Translations under genes and position numbers: made by a program | Shown here: piece after piece, positions 9,035-19,108 of the stretch | How the letters are laid out: each line of letters starts with the position of its first letter | How positions within the stretch are numbered: the stretch's first letter is position 1 | Source: Limnohabitans sp. INBF002 | GTDB taxonomy: Bacteria > Pseudomonadota > Gammaproteobacteria > Burkholderiales > Burkholderiaceae_C | Direction: 5' to 3' | Length of the DNA: 64,000 nt | NCBI RefSeq assembly: GCF_027924905.1 | Contig: NZ_AP027055.1 | Location: forward strand, 2,530,182 to 2,594,181 | Notes under the pieces: model-generated | Databases searched by the model: none | What the model was told of the DNA's origin: nothing | The model's input: only the letters and a program-made list of their open reading frames with translations

Positions 9035-10714
9035 TTAGCGCGGCGTGTTTTGTTTCACGTCTTCTAAGCGCTCAGCCAAAGCTTGGGCCTCTTCGTGATG
9101 CCCGAGTAACTTGCCGCTGTCGATCACGCGTTGCACCACGCGCGCTTCGGGCGAATAGTGCATCAAGCGCACCGCTTGCGGATACAGCTCAGCCGCGTTG
9201 TCCGCCGTCACGGTTTGTGTGGTGAGTTCAGCAAAGTCGGCTTGATTTTTGAACAGCCACGATTGCTTGGCGTGGTGCAGTGGGTTGTCACGGTAAGCCG
9301 CATCACGCGAGGCGGCTTGTCGGTAAATTTGGCCCACGCGGTTGAAATCCCACGCGGCATACAAGCAACCGATGAAGAGCAATGCTGCGACCCACATGGG
9401 GCCTTCTTGCGCTTCTTGCTCCGCCGACGTATCAGGGGCCGCCCACAACAAACCGATGGCCAAGCCCAGCGTCATTTGAAACGGGCCGTACCAAAGCGGG
9501 TACTCCAGCAAACTGTGCAAGCCCAGCACCACCAGCCAACACCAGGCCATCACACGCCAGGCATGTCGCTCGCGCCACGGTGTGCGACGCAGCACCCACG
9601 CAGTCATGCCAACCATGACCACCAACGCGAATGGCACGCCCAGCTCCAACGCCATGTGCAAGGGAAAGTCGTGCGCGTTGTCGAGCATGTCGCAAAAACG
9701 CAGGCTGCTGTAGCCGGTCATGAAGTGCGCGTAATCGGTCTCACCCCAGCCCCAGCCCAACCACGGGTGTTGCGCAATCAAAGCCAAGACGTTGGCCCAC
9801 AACACGCGGCGCCCCCCGCAGGCGGCGTAGTCTTGCGCTTGGCCGGTGACCCGCAAAATCATGCTCGCACCCCATTCGCCTGTGCTTTGCAATGCCAACC
9901 AAGGCATCAACACCGACCACACGGCCACCAACACAGGCGCGGCCAAGGCCAGCCACACCAAGCCTTTGCCAGATGCAGCATCTTGCTTAGCGCTGCGCCA
10001 GCCCCAGGCCGACATCAACACGCCCACCAACGCCCATTGCATGGCACCCGTGCGCGACACCGAGCACGCCACACCCGCAGCCAACACATTGAGCAACACC
10101 ACCGCCAGCACCCAAGTGGAACGCTGCAGGGTGTGCCGCTTGGCCTGCGCGGCCACCCAGCCCAGCAAGGCCACCAAACCTAAGCTGGTGAGCGATGCAA
10201 ACTGGTTGCGCTGACGCAAATTGGCAAAGGCATCCCCCTTCAAAGGTTGGTTCACCCAAGGCGACAAGCCATGTGCCAAACCCAAATACTGCAACATGCC
10301 CAGCACCGCACTGATGGTCGCGGCAACGACCAAGCCCCACACCACCCACTGCAGCAAACCTTCGTCTACCGCAGCACGCCGGCCAACGGCCACCATCAGC
10401 CACACACACATCAGCGACGCCAACAAACCTGCGGTTAATGCACGGTCCACCACCTGCGGCACCCACAGCAGCGAAGCCAATAACCACAACAGCAGCACGC
10501 CCAACACCACACGCGAGGACATCGGCCAACGCGGCTTCGCCAAGGGCAACTCCACCACCGCCAACAAGGCGCAGGCGGCCAGCATCCAACTCACCAGCAA
10601 AGGAATGACCGCTGTAGATGGACTGCTGGCAAATGGGTTGAGCCACGGCAGAGCGATGCACGCAACAAGAACGACATTGCGCACCAAGATGCTTTGGGCT
10701 GTAGACGAATTCAT
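9035..10714 (-). CDS. PglL/Wzy_C family O-oligosaccharyltransferase (pilin glycosylation ligase)
   Basis: A 559-residue inner-membrane protein with about ten to twelve hydrophobic segments, a Wzy_C-type core (LSLGLVALLGWVAAQ, then GWGWGETDYAHFMTGY and NAHDFPLHMALELG, with the conserved histidine in the large periplasmic loop) and a soluble C-terminal tail containing helices rich in Ala and Gln. PglL_A and Wzy_C_2 type enzymes move a lipid-linked glycan onto serine or threonine of type IV pilins. The pilin gene lies directly upstream on the same strand, separated by a terminator hairpin, which supports pilin as the target. An O-antigen ligase role is the main alternative. Confidence 0.82.
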   Translation of the reverse strand: MNSSTAQSILVRNVVLVACIALPWLNPFASSPSTAVIPLLVSWMLAACALLAVVELPLAKPRWPMSSRVVLGVLLLWLLASLLWVPQVVDRALTAGLLASLMCVWLMVAVGRRAAVDEGLLQWVVWGLVVAATISAVLGMLQYLGLAHGLSPWVNQPLKGDAFANLRQRNQFASLTSLGLVALLGWVAAQAKRHTLQRSTWVLAVVLLNVLAAGVACSVSRTGAMQWALVGVLMSAWGWRSAKQDAASGKGLVWLALAAPVLVAVWSVLMPWLALQSTGEWGASMILRVTGQAQDYAACGGRRVLWANVLALIAQHPWLGWGWGETDYAHFMTGYSSLRFCDMLDNAHDFPLHMALELGVPFALVVMVGMTAWVLRRTPWRERHAWRVMAWCWLVVLGLHSLLEYPLWYGPFQMTLGLAIGLLWAAPDTSAEQEAQEGPMWVAALLFIGCLYAAWDFNRVGQIYRQAASRDAAYRDNPLHHAKQSWLFKNQADFAELTTQTVTADNAAELYPQAVRLMHYSPEARVVQRVIDSGKLLGHHEEAQALAERLEDVKQNTPR

Positions 10715-10740
10715 GGTGAGATTTTCTATCAGTCACGCAC

Positions 10741-10772
10741 CTAAAAAAACAAAGGCGCCCGCAGGCGCCTTG
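10741..10772 (-). terminator. rho-independent terminator after the pilin gene
   Basis: An 8-bp perfect stem (10752-10759 with 10764-10771, sequence AAGGCGCC) with a 4-base loop is followed on the minus strand by a T-rich run (the A tract at 10743-10749). It sits between the pilin stop and the oligosaccharyltransferase start, so abundant pilin mRNA can end here with some read-through. Confidence 0.85.
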
Positions 10773-10790
10773 TTCAATGCGTCGGGTGAC

Positions 10791-11303
10791 TTATTTGCAG
10801 TCACTGGGCACATACTTTTTCTGCAACGCATCGGCAGGCACTGACACGCCCACGAATGCATCCGCACCTTTGGCCAAACACTTCCACTGCACCACCCCAT
10901 CGACCACCCCATTGGTCGTCGTCGGGGCCGGTAAGGCTGAGTCAGTCGTGCCATTTTTGGTGTACGGCACCAGCAACAAACTACCGCCACCGGCTGCCGC
11001 CGTGGTGGTGATGGTGATGACGCCTGTGCTCGACGCAATGTCAATGCTGCTGATGTTCTTGGTGGCACCCGACCAGGTGTAGCCTGCTTTGTAACCGTTG
11101 GCGACTGTCGCGATGTTGCCGCTGTTGACCACATCGAGCACATTCGTCTTGGCAGCAGATGCCAGCCCCAAACCTTCGCTCACGCGTGCGCGGACCATGT
11201 AGTCTTGGTATGCGGGCAAGGCCACTGAAGCCAAAACGCCAATGATGGCCACCACGATCATGAGTTCGATCAAGGTGAAGCCGCGTTGCAAAGTGTGTTT
11301 CAT
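10791..11303 (-). CDS. pilA: type IV pilin major subunit (PilA/PilE type)
   Basis: A 170-residue prepilin. The start at 11303 has an AAGGA ribosome site 6 bases upstream and gives the leader MKHTLQRG followed by the prepilin peptidase cut [15 protein letters not shown], with the glutamate at mature position 5. The hydrophobic helix runs to [18 protein letters not shown]. Two cysteines frame the C-terminal D-region (WKCLAKG and SDCK at the very end), as in classical type IVa pilins. Many Ser/Thr residues and the adjacent PglL-like enzyme suggest O-glycosylation. A longer upstream reading frame is discarded because it would bury the leader peptide. Confidence 0.93.
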   Translation of the reverse strand: MKHTLQRGFTLIELMIVVAIIGVLASVALPAYQDYMVRARVSEGLGLASAAKTNVLDVVNSGNIATVANGYKAGYTWSGATKNISSIDIASSTGVITITTTAAAGGGSLLLVPYTKNGTTDSALPAPTTTNGVVDGVVQWKCLAKGADAFVGVSVPADALQKKYVPSDCK

Positions 11304-11374
11304 CGCAAATCCTTGGATAGGTAGGGCATTAATTTTAGGCATCTGCGTCAAAGTAAACGCCAATCCATCAGTTC

Positions 11375-11408
11375 AAAAAAAAGCGAGCGGTGAAACCACC
11401 GCTCGCTT
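11375..11408 (-). terminator. rho-independent terminator after sucD
   Basis: A perfect 12-bp stem (11381-11392 with 11397-11408) with a 4-base loop is followed on the minus strand by a run of eight T (A tract at 11375-11382). It ends the sucC-sucD transcript. Confidence 0.92.
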
Positions 11409-11433
11409 CTTCATTCGCAATTCTCGAAAGAAA

Positions 11434-12330
11434 TTACTTCAACTGAGCTTTGAGCAATTTGCCCAATTCAGAGGGGTTGCGTGTGACGATGAAGCCGCAC
11501 TCTTCCATGATGGCGAGCTTGGCATCTGCAGTATCTGCACCGCCAGAAATCAAAGCACCTGCATGGCCCATGCGCTTGCCGGGAGGGGCAGTCACACCAG
11601 CGATGAAGCCAACAACTGGCTTCTTCATGTTGGCCTTGCACCACATGGCGGCTTCGGCTTCGTCTGGACCACCGATTTCACCGATCATGATGACGGCGTC
11701 GGTGTCTGGATCGTCGTTGAAAGCCTTCATCACGTCGATGTGCTTCAAACCGTTGATGGGGTCGCCACCGATACCGACGGCGCTGGATTGGCCCAAGCCC
11801 ACTTCGGTCAACATCGCCACGGCTTCGTAAGTCAATGTGCCAGAACGTGACACAACGCCGATACGACCTTTGCGGTGGATGTGACCAGGCATGATGCCGA
11901 TCTTGATTTCGTCAGGTGTGATCAAACCAGGGCAGTTAGGGCCGAGCAACAAGGTTTTCTTGCCGCCAGCAGCTTCCTTGGCTTTCATCTTGTTACGGAC
12001 TTCGAGCATGTCGCGGACGGGGATGCCTTCGGTGATACAGATGGCCAAGTCGAGGTCGGCTTCCACAGCTTCCCAGATGGCTGCAGCTGCGCCTGCTGGT
12101 GGCACGTAGATCACAGACACGGTGGCGCCTGTGTTTTGAGCAGCTTCTTTGACGGATGCAAAGATTGGCACGTCAAAAATCTTTTCGCCGGCTTTCTTGG
12201 GGTTCACACCCGCGACGAAACAGTTTTTACCGTTTGCGTATTCGATGCACTTTTCAGTGTGGAACTGACCGGTTTTACCGGTGATACCTTGGGTGATGAC
12301 CTTGGTGTTTTTATTGATGTAGATGGACAT
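11434..12330 (-). CDS. sucD: succinate-CoA ligase, alpha subunit
   Basis: A 298-residue subunit that binds CoA and carries the phosphohistidine in the reversible step succinyl-CoA + ADP + Pi to succinate + ATP of the TCA cycle. The CoA-binding Rossmann region shows [15 protein letters not shown], and the active-site histidine lies in [17 protein letters not shown] near residue 250. [11 protein letters not shown] is also conserved. It begins 10 bases after sucC, with which it forms the heterodimer or heterotetramer and shares a transcript ended by the hairpin at 11375-11408. Confidence 0.97.
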   Translation of the reverse strand: MSIYINKNTKVITQGITGKTGQFHTEKCIEYANGKNCFVAGVNPKKAGEKIFDVPIFASVKEAAQNTGATVSVIYVPPAGAAAAIWEAVEADLDLAICITEGIPVRDMLEVRNKMKAKEAAGGKKTLLLGPNCPGLITPDEIKIGIMPGHIHRKGRIGVVSRSGTLTYEAVAMLTEVGLGQSSAVGIGGDPINGLKHIDVMKAFNDDPDTDAVIMIGEIGGPDEAEAAMWCKANMKKPVVGFIAGVTAPPGKRMGHAGALISGGADTADAKLAIMEECGFIVTRNPSELGKLLKAQLK

Positions 12331-12340
12331 GTTTTTTCCC

Positions 12341-13501
<1,161 letters not shown>

Positions 13502-13673
13502 GAGATCTCTCTTAGTAATCGGTGGATTTGTAACGTTTTCTGCAGTGAACGACGCCAAAGAGCCGCCCTGCACAAAGCCTTAAGACTGTATCATGCTGCA
13601 TCGCGTCAAACTTTTAATTGGCTTACAAGAGCTTAGCGACGCCCAACTTTTCTTGTACTTTTTGGCGACATCC

Positions 13674-14591
13674 ATGTCTAAAGTCTTCATTGACGGCGAA
13701 GCCGGCACCACAGGTCTACAAATTCGCGAACGTTTGGCCCTGATGCCAGCTGTGCAAGTGGTCAGCATCGACCCCGCCAAACGCAAAGACCCCGAAGCCA
13801 AACGCGAGCTCATGGCTGGCGTGGACATGGTCATCCTGTGCCTGCACGACGACCACGCCCTTGAATCGGTGGCCATGATCGACAGCCTTGCTGGCCGCAA
13901 ACCCAAAATCATCGACGCCTCCACCGCGCACCGCGTGGCACCGGCTTGGGTCTATGGCTTTCCAGAGCTGGCCGCTGGTCAACGCGACGCGGTGATCAAC
14001 GCCGACCGCGTGGCCAACCCCGGCTGCTACGCCACCGGCGCGATTGCGCTGTTGCGCCCCTTGGTCGATGCCGGCTTGGTGCCTGCCGACTTCCCCGTGG
14101 CCCTGCCTTCAGTCAGCGGCTATTCGGGCGGTGGCCGCACCATGATTGAAGACTACGAAGCGGGCAAAGCGCCCCTGTTTGAAGCCTACGCCTTGGGCCT
14201 TGAGCACAAACACATCCCAGAAATCATGGCCTACACCGGCCTCACACGCCGCCCCTTGTTTGTGCCGTCGGTGGGTAACTTCCGCCAAGGCATGTTGGTG
14301 CAGCTGCCCATTCATTTGGACATGTTGCCTGGCAAGCCCAAAGCCGCTGACCTGCACGACGCGCTGGCCAAACACTACGGCCAAAACCCAGACAGCTGGG
14401 TGAGCGTGCAACCCGCCACCGACAACGGCAAGCTCGACGCGACCGCGTTGAACGACACCAACAAACTAGAAATTCGCGTCTTCGCGAACGAAACCCATCG
14501 CCATGCCGTGCTGATGGCGCGTTTGGACAACTTGGGCAAGGGTGCCAGCGGCGCTGCGGTGCAAAACCTGCAGCTGATGCTGGGCGTTTAA
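13674..14591 (+). CDS. argC: N-acetyl-gamma-glutamyl-phosphate reductase, type 2
   Basis: A 305-residue, short (type 2) ArgC, third enzyme of arginine synthesis, reducing N-acetylglutamyl phosphate to the semialdehyde with NADPH. The start [21 protein letters not shown] gives the coenzyme loop; the catalytic cysteine is Cys118 in [11 protein letters not shown]. The type 2 form is about 40 residues shorter than the E. coli enzyme and lacks its insertion. The ATG at 13674 was preferred over an upstream in-frame ATG at 13593 because it matches the family N-terminus. Its last 4 bases overlap, convergently, the recX stop. Confidence 0.94.
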   Translation: MSKVFIDGEAGTTGLQIRERLALMPAVQVVSIDPAKRKDPEAKRELMAGVDMVILCLHDDHALESVAMIDSLAGRKPKIIDASTAHRVAPAWVYGFPELAAGQRDAVINADRVANPGCYATGAIALLRPLVDAGLVPADFPVALPSVSGYSGGGRTMIEDYEAGKAPLFEAYALGLEHKHIPEIMAYTGLTRRPLFVPSVGNFRQGMLVQLPIHLDMLPGKPKAADLHDALAKHYGQNPDSWVSVQPATDNGKLDATALNDTNKLEIRVFANETHRHAVLMARLDNLGKGASGAAVQNLQLMLGV

Positions 14592-15088
14592 AAGTCTTCC
14601 GCGCCAGCTACGACTTTGCGCACAACCTCCGGCGCAAAGCCTCGGCTCACTAAAAACCGCACTTGCTTGACGCGTGCCGCTTGGTCCACGGGCGGCGCGC
14701 CAAATTTCTTTCGCCACACTTCACGGGCTCGCTCTAGCTCGGTGCTGCGCATCTCTTGCACAGCTTCGGCGATGGCCTCGACAGGCAACCCCTTGGCTTG
14801 CAATTCTTGACGCACCCGGGATGCACCGAGCTTGCGAGAGCGGCTATTGACCACCGACTCCACCACACGCTGTTCGTTGATGAAGTCTTTGGCCTGCAAA
14901 AAATCCAAAGCCTCGACCAGCTCGCCCGGCGTTTCTTCAAACGGTTTGAGCTTGCGCTCTAGCTCAAAGCGCGAGTGCTCACGTTGCGACAGCAAGCGCA
15001 GGGCTCGGCCTTTGAGCGAGAGTTGAAACCCGTTGGCCCTTTTCGCCTGAGGTTTCTCGTCTCCGTTTGAATCCACGTCGTGTGTCAC
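14588..15088 (-). CDS. recX: regulatory protein RecX
   Basis: A 166-residue RecX made of three-helix repeats ([21 protein letters not shown], then [21 protein letters not shown] and [14 protein letters not shown]). RecX binds the RecA filament and blocks its growth and recombinase activity. It lies 36 bases downstream of recA on the same strand, the standard arrangement, so it is probably made by read-through of the recA transcript and SOS-controlled with it. The N-terminal 20 residues are a polar extension. It converges on argC with a 4-base overlap. Confidence 0.92.
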   Translation of the reverse strand: MTHDVDSNGDEKPQAKRANGFQLSLKGRALRLLSQREHSRFELERKLKPFEETPGELVEALDFLQAKDFINEQRVVESVVNSRSRKLGASRVRQELQAKGLPVEAIAEAVQEMRSTELERAREVWRKKFGAPPVDQAARVKQVRFLVSRGFAPEVVRKVVAGAEDF

Positions 15089-15124
15089 GAGGCTGGCTTT
15101 TTGGTTGACGCTTTTGAGTGCGCG

Positions 15125-16255
15125 TTAAGCCACCACGCCGTCGGCATCTGCGTCCGCAGCGCCTTTGGCTTCTTTGGCAGCCTTAGAGGCCTTGGGCGCT
15201 TTTTCTTCTTTGGCCGCAGGTGCATCTACACCGCCAGCCAACAAAGGAATACCCAAAGATTCGCGCACCTTGTTTTCGATTTCGAAAGCCAAGGCTTCGT
15301 TTTCACGCAAGAACTCACGGGCGTTGTCGCGGCCTTGGCCGATCTTTTCGCCTTGGTACGCATACCAAGCGCCAGACTTTTCAATGACTTTGGCGTTCAC
15401 ACCCATGTCAATGATTTCACCTTGGCGGCTGATGCCTTCGCCAAACAAGATGTCGAACTCGGCTGTCTTGAACGGAGGCGCCACTTTGTTTTTCACCACT
15501 TTGACTTTGGTCTCGTTACCCACGGCCTCGTCACCACGCTTGATGGTGCCGGTGCGGCGAATGTCCAAGCGCACCGAGGCGTAGAACTTGAGCGCGTTAC
15601 CGCCGGTGGTGGTTTCGGGTGAACCAAACATCACGCCAATCTTCATACGGATCTGGTTGATGAAGATAACGGTGCAATTGGTCTTCTTGATGGAAGCCGT
15701 CAATTTACGCAGCGCTTGGCTCATCAAACGGGCTTGCAAGCCTGGCAATGAATCGCCCATGTCGCCTTCGAGTTCGGCCTTGGGTGTGAGGGCTGCCACA
15801 GAGTCCACCACCACCAAATCCACCGCGCCGGAACGCACCAAGCTGTCCACCACTTCGAGGGCTTGTTCGCCGGTGTCGGGCTGGCTGATGAGCAGGTCTT
15901 GCAAGTTCACGCCGAGTTTTTGGGCGTATTGCGAATCCAAAGCGTGCTCAGCATCCACAAAGGCGCAAGTGCCGCCTTGCTTTTGCATCTCGGCAATGAC
16001 TTGCAAGGTGAGGGTGGTTTTGCCGGATGACTCTGGGCCGTAGATTTCAATCACGCGACCACGGGGCAAACCACCCACGCCCAAGGCGATGTCCAAACCC
16101 AACGAGCCGGTGGAGACGACTTGGATGTCGTCAATCACTTCGCCTTCGCCCAAGCGCATGATGGTGCCCTTGCCGAATTGTTTTTCGATTTGTGCCAAGG
16201 CGGCTTGGAGGGCTTTGGCTTTTTCGCTGTCAGCGACGATGGGTTTGTTGTTCAT
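15125..16255 (-). CDS. recA: recombinase RecA
   Basis: A 376-residue RecA. Walker [10 protein letters not shown] starts at residue 73; Walker B-type VVVDSVAAL and the loop 1/loop 2 DNA-binding segments ([17 protein letters not shown] and [20 protein letters not shown]) are intact. The C-terminal tail is acidic and Ala/Lys-rich ([21 protein letters not shown]). It forms the presynaptic filament for strand exchange and triggers LexA self-cleavage. A GGAG ribosome site sits before the start, and a palindromic SOS-like operator with promoter boxes is found upstream. recX follows. Confidence 0.98.
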   Translation of the reverse strand: MNNKPIVADSEKAKALQAALAQIEKQFGKGTIMRLGEGEVIDDIQVVSTGSLGLDIALGVGGLPRGRVIEIYGPESSGKTTLTLQVIAEMQKQGGTCAFVDAEHALDSQYAQKLGVNLQDLLISQPDTGEQALEVVDSLVRSGAVDLVVVDSVAALTPKAELEGDMGDSLPGLQARLMSQALRKLTASIKKTNCTVIFINQIRMKIGVMFGSPETTTGGNALKFYASVRLDIRRTGTIKRGDEAVGNETKVKVVKNKVAPPFKTAEFDILFGEGISRQGEIIDMGVNAKVIEKSGAWYAYQGEKIGQGRDNAREFLRENEALAFEIENKVRESLGIPLLAGGVDAPAAKEEKAPKASKAAKEAKGAADADADGVVA

Positions 16256-16315
16256 GAAAATCTCCGTGGAATCAAGGGCTTACCAAGAATGTCCAATTAC
16301 TGTGTTTAACAACAA

Positions 16316-16360
16316 CTGGATGCTTGACCAGTACTTTACCGCAAAGTCAAAACTTGTAAA
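16316..16360 (-). promoter_or_regulatory. recA promoter with an SOS-box-like operator
   Basis: On the minus strand, TTTACA (16355-16360) and TAAAGT (16333-16338) are separated by 16 bases, as -35 and -10 boxes. Directly after the -10 comes the palindrome CTGG-N8-CCAG at 16316-16331. The LexA consensus of this group is CTGT-N8-ACAG, so each half-site differs by one base. Position over the start site suits a repressor operator. Confidence 0.5.
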
Positions 16361-16395
16361 CACTTTTTTTGGTCAGTTTGCCTTACTATATAAAC

Positions 16396-16905
16396 ATGGC
16401 TTCTTCCCCCTCGTTTTCTACCCAGCAAGACTGGCGGCAAGTTCACTTGGGCCGCTTGCTGGGCCACGCCATGCGCCGCTTTGATGCACGTGTGCTGCAC
16501 CTGATGGCGCACAACGAAGATGTGCCTTTGGCCCTGTCTAACCTCGCAGCACGCGCCCAAGTGAGCGCGGCGCACATTCACATCACGCGCCATCTCAGCC
16601 TTGAGGGCTCACGTCTGATCGAGTTGGCCGACAGCGCCGGCATGACCAAGCAAGCCATGGGTGACTTGGTCACCCAGTGCGAGGCCTGGGGCTTGGTGCA
16701 ACGCACGCCCGACCCGCAAGACGCCCGCGCGCGGCGCATTGTGTTCACCGAAACAGGCTTGGCTTGGCTACGCGCTTTTGAGCAAGCGGTGGCACAAACC
16801 GAGGCGGAATTCAAACAAGAAGTGGGGGCAGATGTGGCCACCGTGGTCAGCTTAGGGTTGGAGGCCTATGCGGGGGCTTACTCGGACCTAGAATCGCAGC
16901 GCTGA
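16396..16905 (+). CDS. MarR family transcriptional regulator
   Basis: A 169-residue winged-helix regulator. The recognition region runs through ALSNLAARAQVSAAHIHITRHL, followed by SRLIELADSAGMTKQAMGDLVTQCEAWGLVQR and the wing TPDPQDARARRIVFTETG, the usual MarR order. The dimer helices lie at both ends. The ligand and target are unknown. It starts beside the recA promoter region, diverging from recA, and is followed 37 bases later by the response regulator gene, so it may share control with the two-component pair. The frame could start nine codons earlier, but ATG at 16396 is preferred. Confidence 0.82.
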   Translation: MASSPSFSTQQDWRQVHLGRLLGHAMRRFDARVLHLMAHNEDVPLALSNLAARAQVSAAHIHITRHLSLEGSRLIELADSAGMTKQAMGDLVTQCEAWGLVQRTPDPQDARARRIVFTETGLAWLRAFEQAVAQTEAEFKQEVGADVATVVSLGLEAYAGAYSDLESQR

Positions 16906-16942
16906 CACTTGCAAAAAACACAAACAAAGCTGGAGACAAAAC

Positions 16943-17617
16943 ATGCGCATCCTGATTGCAGAAGACGACTTGGTCTTGGCCGATGGCCTGTTGCGTACTT
17001 TGCGCGCATCGGGTGCTGCCGCCGACCACGTGGCCAGCGGCACCGAAGCCGATGCCGCCTTGATGACCACCGATGAGTTTGACTTGCTCATCTTGGATTT
17101 AGGTCTTCCCAAAATGCACGGCCTTGAAGTGCTCAAACGTTTGCGCTCACGCGGCTCCTCTATTCCCGTTCTCATCCTCACCGCCGCTGATGGCGTGGAA
17201 GAACGCGTCAAGGGTTTGGACTACGGCGCGGACGACTACATGGCCAAGCCCTTCAGCTTGCAAGAACTCGAGGCCCGTGTACGTGCCCTCACGCGTCGCG
17301 GTATGGGCGGCACCTCGTCATCCATCAAGCATGGCCCCTTGGTGTACGACCAAACTGGTCGTGTCGCCACCATCGACGGCAAGATGGTCGAGCTGTCTGC
17401 ACGTGAACTGGGCTTGCTCGAAGTGTTGTTGCAACGCAGCGGTCGCTTGGTCAGCAAAGACCAGTTGGTCGAGCGCTTGTGCGAGTGGGGCGAAGAGGTG
17501 AGTAACAACGCGATTGAGGTGTACATCCACCGCCTGCGCAAGAAGATTGAAAAAGGCCCGATTCGCATTGCCACGGTGCGCGGCTTGGGATACTGCCTCG
17601 AAAAAATTCCGGGCTAA
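16943..17617 (+). CDS. OmpR-family response regulator (TctD/QseB type)
   Basis: A 224-residue regulator. The receiver domain begins MRILIAEDDLVLADGLLRTL with the acidic pocket, the phospho-acceptor is Asp52 (LILDLGLPKMHG), and the conserved lysine is in DDYMAKPFSLQEL. The C-terminal winged-helix DNA-binding domain follows (ELSARELGLLEVLLQRSGRLVSKDQLVERL, EVYIHRLRKKI). The histidine kinase starts 15 bases downstream and is the evident partner. The target genes are unknown; neighbours to the right are iron transporters, so a link to metal stress is possible but not shown. Confidence 0.92.
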   Translation: MRILIAEDDLVLADGLLRTLRASGAAADHVASGTEADAALMTTDEFDLLILDLGLPKMHGLEVLKRLRSRGSSIPVLILTAADGVEERVKGLDYGADDYMAKPFSLQELEARVRALTRRGMGGTSSSIKHGPLVYDQTGRVATIDGKMVELSARELGLLEVLLQRSGRLVSKDQLVERLCEWGEEVSNNAIEVYIHRLRKKIEKGPIRIATVRGLGYCLEKIPG

Positions 17618-17632
17618 ACACGGCACACGTGC

Positions 17633-19075
17633 ATGGCAAAGCTGTTTAGGCGCGAGCAACACTCGCTGTTTGGCGAGATTCTGGATTGGATGCTCACGCC
17701 GCTGCTGCTGCTGTGGCCAGTCAGCTTGGCGCTGACATGGCTGGTGGCGCAAAACATTGCAGGCCGTCCATTTGACCGGGGCCTGGAATACAACGTTCAA
17801 GCCCTCGCGCAGCTCGTCAAGAGCGACCAAACGCGCATGTACTTCAACCTGCCGCTGCCCGCGCGCGAAATTTTGCGTGCCGACGAAGCCGACTTGATTT
17901 ACTACCAAGTGCTGGGCACACGCGGCGAGTTTGTCAGCGGCGAGCGCGACTTTCCGCTGCCCCCCGACGAAGAAAAACCTTTGCCCAGTGAAGTGCGCAT
18001 TCGCGATGACGAAATGCGCGGTGCCGATGTGCGCGTGGCCTACACCTGGGTGCGCGTGGACGTGCCGGGCGCCAAGCCTGTGCTGGTGCAAGTGGGCGAA
18101 ACGCTAGAGAAGCGCTCGGTGCTGGCCACCGAAATTATCAAAGGCGTGATGCTGCCGCAGTTCGTCATCTTGCCGCTGGCCGTGTTGCTGGTGTGGCTGG
18201 CTTTGGCGCGCGGCATTCGCCCGCTCAACAAACTTGAAGAGCGCATTCGACAGCGCTTGCCCGATGACTTGAGTCCACTGGATGAATCTGCGGTGCCGCA
18301 AGAAGTGGCCCCTCTGGTGGCCTCCATCAACGACTTGCTCACGCGGCTCAAAGAATCCATCGCCACCCAAAAACGCTTTTTGGCCGACGCCGCGCATCAG
18401 CTCAAAACACCGCTGGCGGGTTTGCGCATGCAAGCCGACTTGGCGCAACGCGCGGACTCCAGCGCGGATGAACTCAAACAATCGCTCAAGCTCATTGGTC
18501 GCGCCAGCATTCGCGCCACGCACACGGTGAACCAGTTGCTGTCACTGGCACGCGCCGAAAGCGGCAGCACCAACATCGCGCGCAGCCCCTGCGATTTGGT
18601 GAGCCTGGTGAGTGATGTGATTCAAGACTCGCTGCCCCGCGCGATGGACAAATACATTGACTTGGGCTACGAAGGCGCAGCGTCTGGCAGCACCGGCGTG
18701 CGCGTGGTGGGCAACCCCACGTTGCTCAAAGAAATGGTGCGCAACTTGGTGGACAACGCCATCAACTACACGCCCTCCACAGCCGACACCCCAGGCGTGA
18801 TCACCGTGCGCTTGCTCGCCGACAAGTTTGGCAAAGTGGTGGTGTTGCAGGTGGAAGATTCGGGCCCCGGCATTCCAGAAGCCGAGCGTGATTTGGTGTT
18901 CCAGCCCTTCTACCGCGCCTTGGGCACCGAGGCCGATGGCTCGGGCTTAGGCCTGCCCATCGTGATGGAGATTGCACACCAACACGCGGCGGTGGTGACG
19001 TTGGAAGATGCTTATCCCGGCAAGCCCATGCCGGGCGCTCGGTTCACGGTGCGCTTCTCGAATACGCAGGCTTGA
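17633..19075 (+). CDS. sensor histidine kinase (TctE/QseC type)
   Basis: A 480-residue membrane kinase. Two membrane segments (about residues 17-38 and 160-185) flank a periplasmic domain of the two-component sensor N-terminal type (PFDRGLEYNVQALAQL). A HAMP-like linker leads to the dimerisation box with His255 (ADAAHQLKTPLAGL). The ATPase domain has the N box (NLVDNAINYTPS), G1 (VEDSGPGIP) and G2 (GSGLGLPIV). It pairs with the response regulator 15 bases upstream. The ligand is unknown; TctE relatives sense tricarboxylates, whereas QseC/PmrB relatives sense other signals. It converges on fbpC. Confidence 0.9.
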   Translation: MAKLFRREQHSLFGEILDWMLTPLLLLWPVSLALTWLVAQNIAGRPFDRGLEYNVQALAQLVKSDQTRMYFNLPLPAREILRADEADLIYYQVLGTRGEFVSGERDFPLPPDEEKPLPSEVRIRDDEMRGADVRVAYTWVRVDVPGAKPVLVQVGETLEKRSVLATEIIKGVMLPQFVILPLAVLLVWLALARGIRPLNKLEERIRQRLPDDLSPLDESAVPQEVAPLVASINDLLTRLKESIATQKRFLADAAHQLKTPLAGLRMQADLAQRADSSADELKQSLKLIGRASIRATHTVNQLLSLARAESGSTNIARSPCDLVSLVSDVIQDSLPRAMDKYIDLGYEGAASGSTGVRVVGNPTLLKEMVRNLVDNAINYTPSTADTPGVITVRLLADKFGKVVVLQVEDSGPGIPEAERDLVFQPFYRALGTEADGSGLGLPIVMEIAHQHAAVVTLEDAYPGKPMPGARFTVRFSNTQA

Positions 19076-19108
19076 TACGCGCGGCTTGCCAGCCTCTGAG
19101 GTAGTGGC

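Noticed and set aside
13593..13673. Longer argC beginning at ATG 13593.
   Set aside because: The extra 27 residues have no counterpart in the family, whose N-terminus matches the ATG at 13674.
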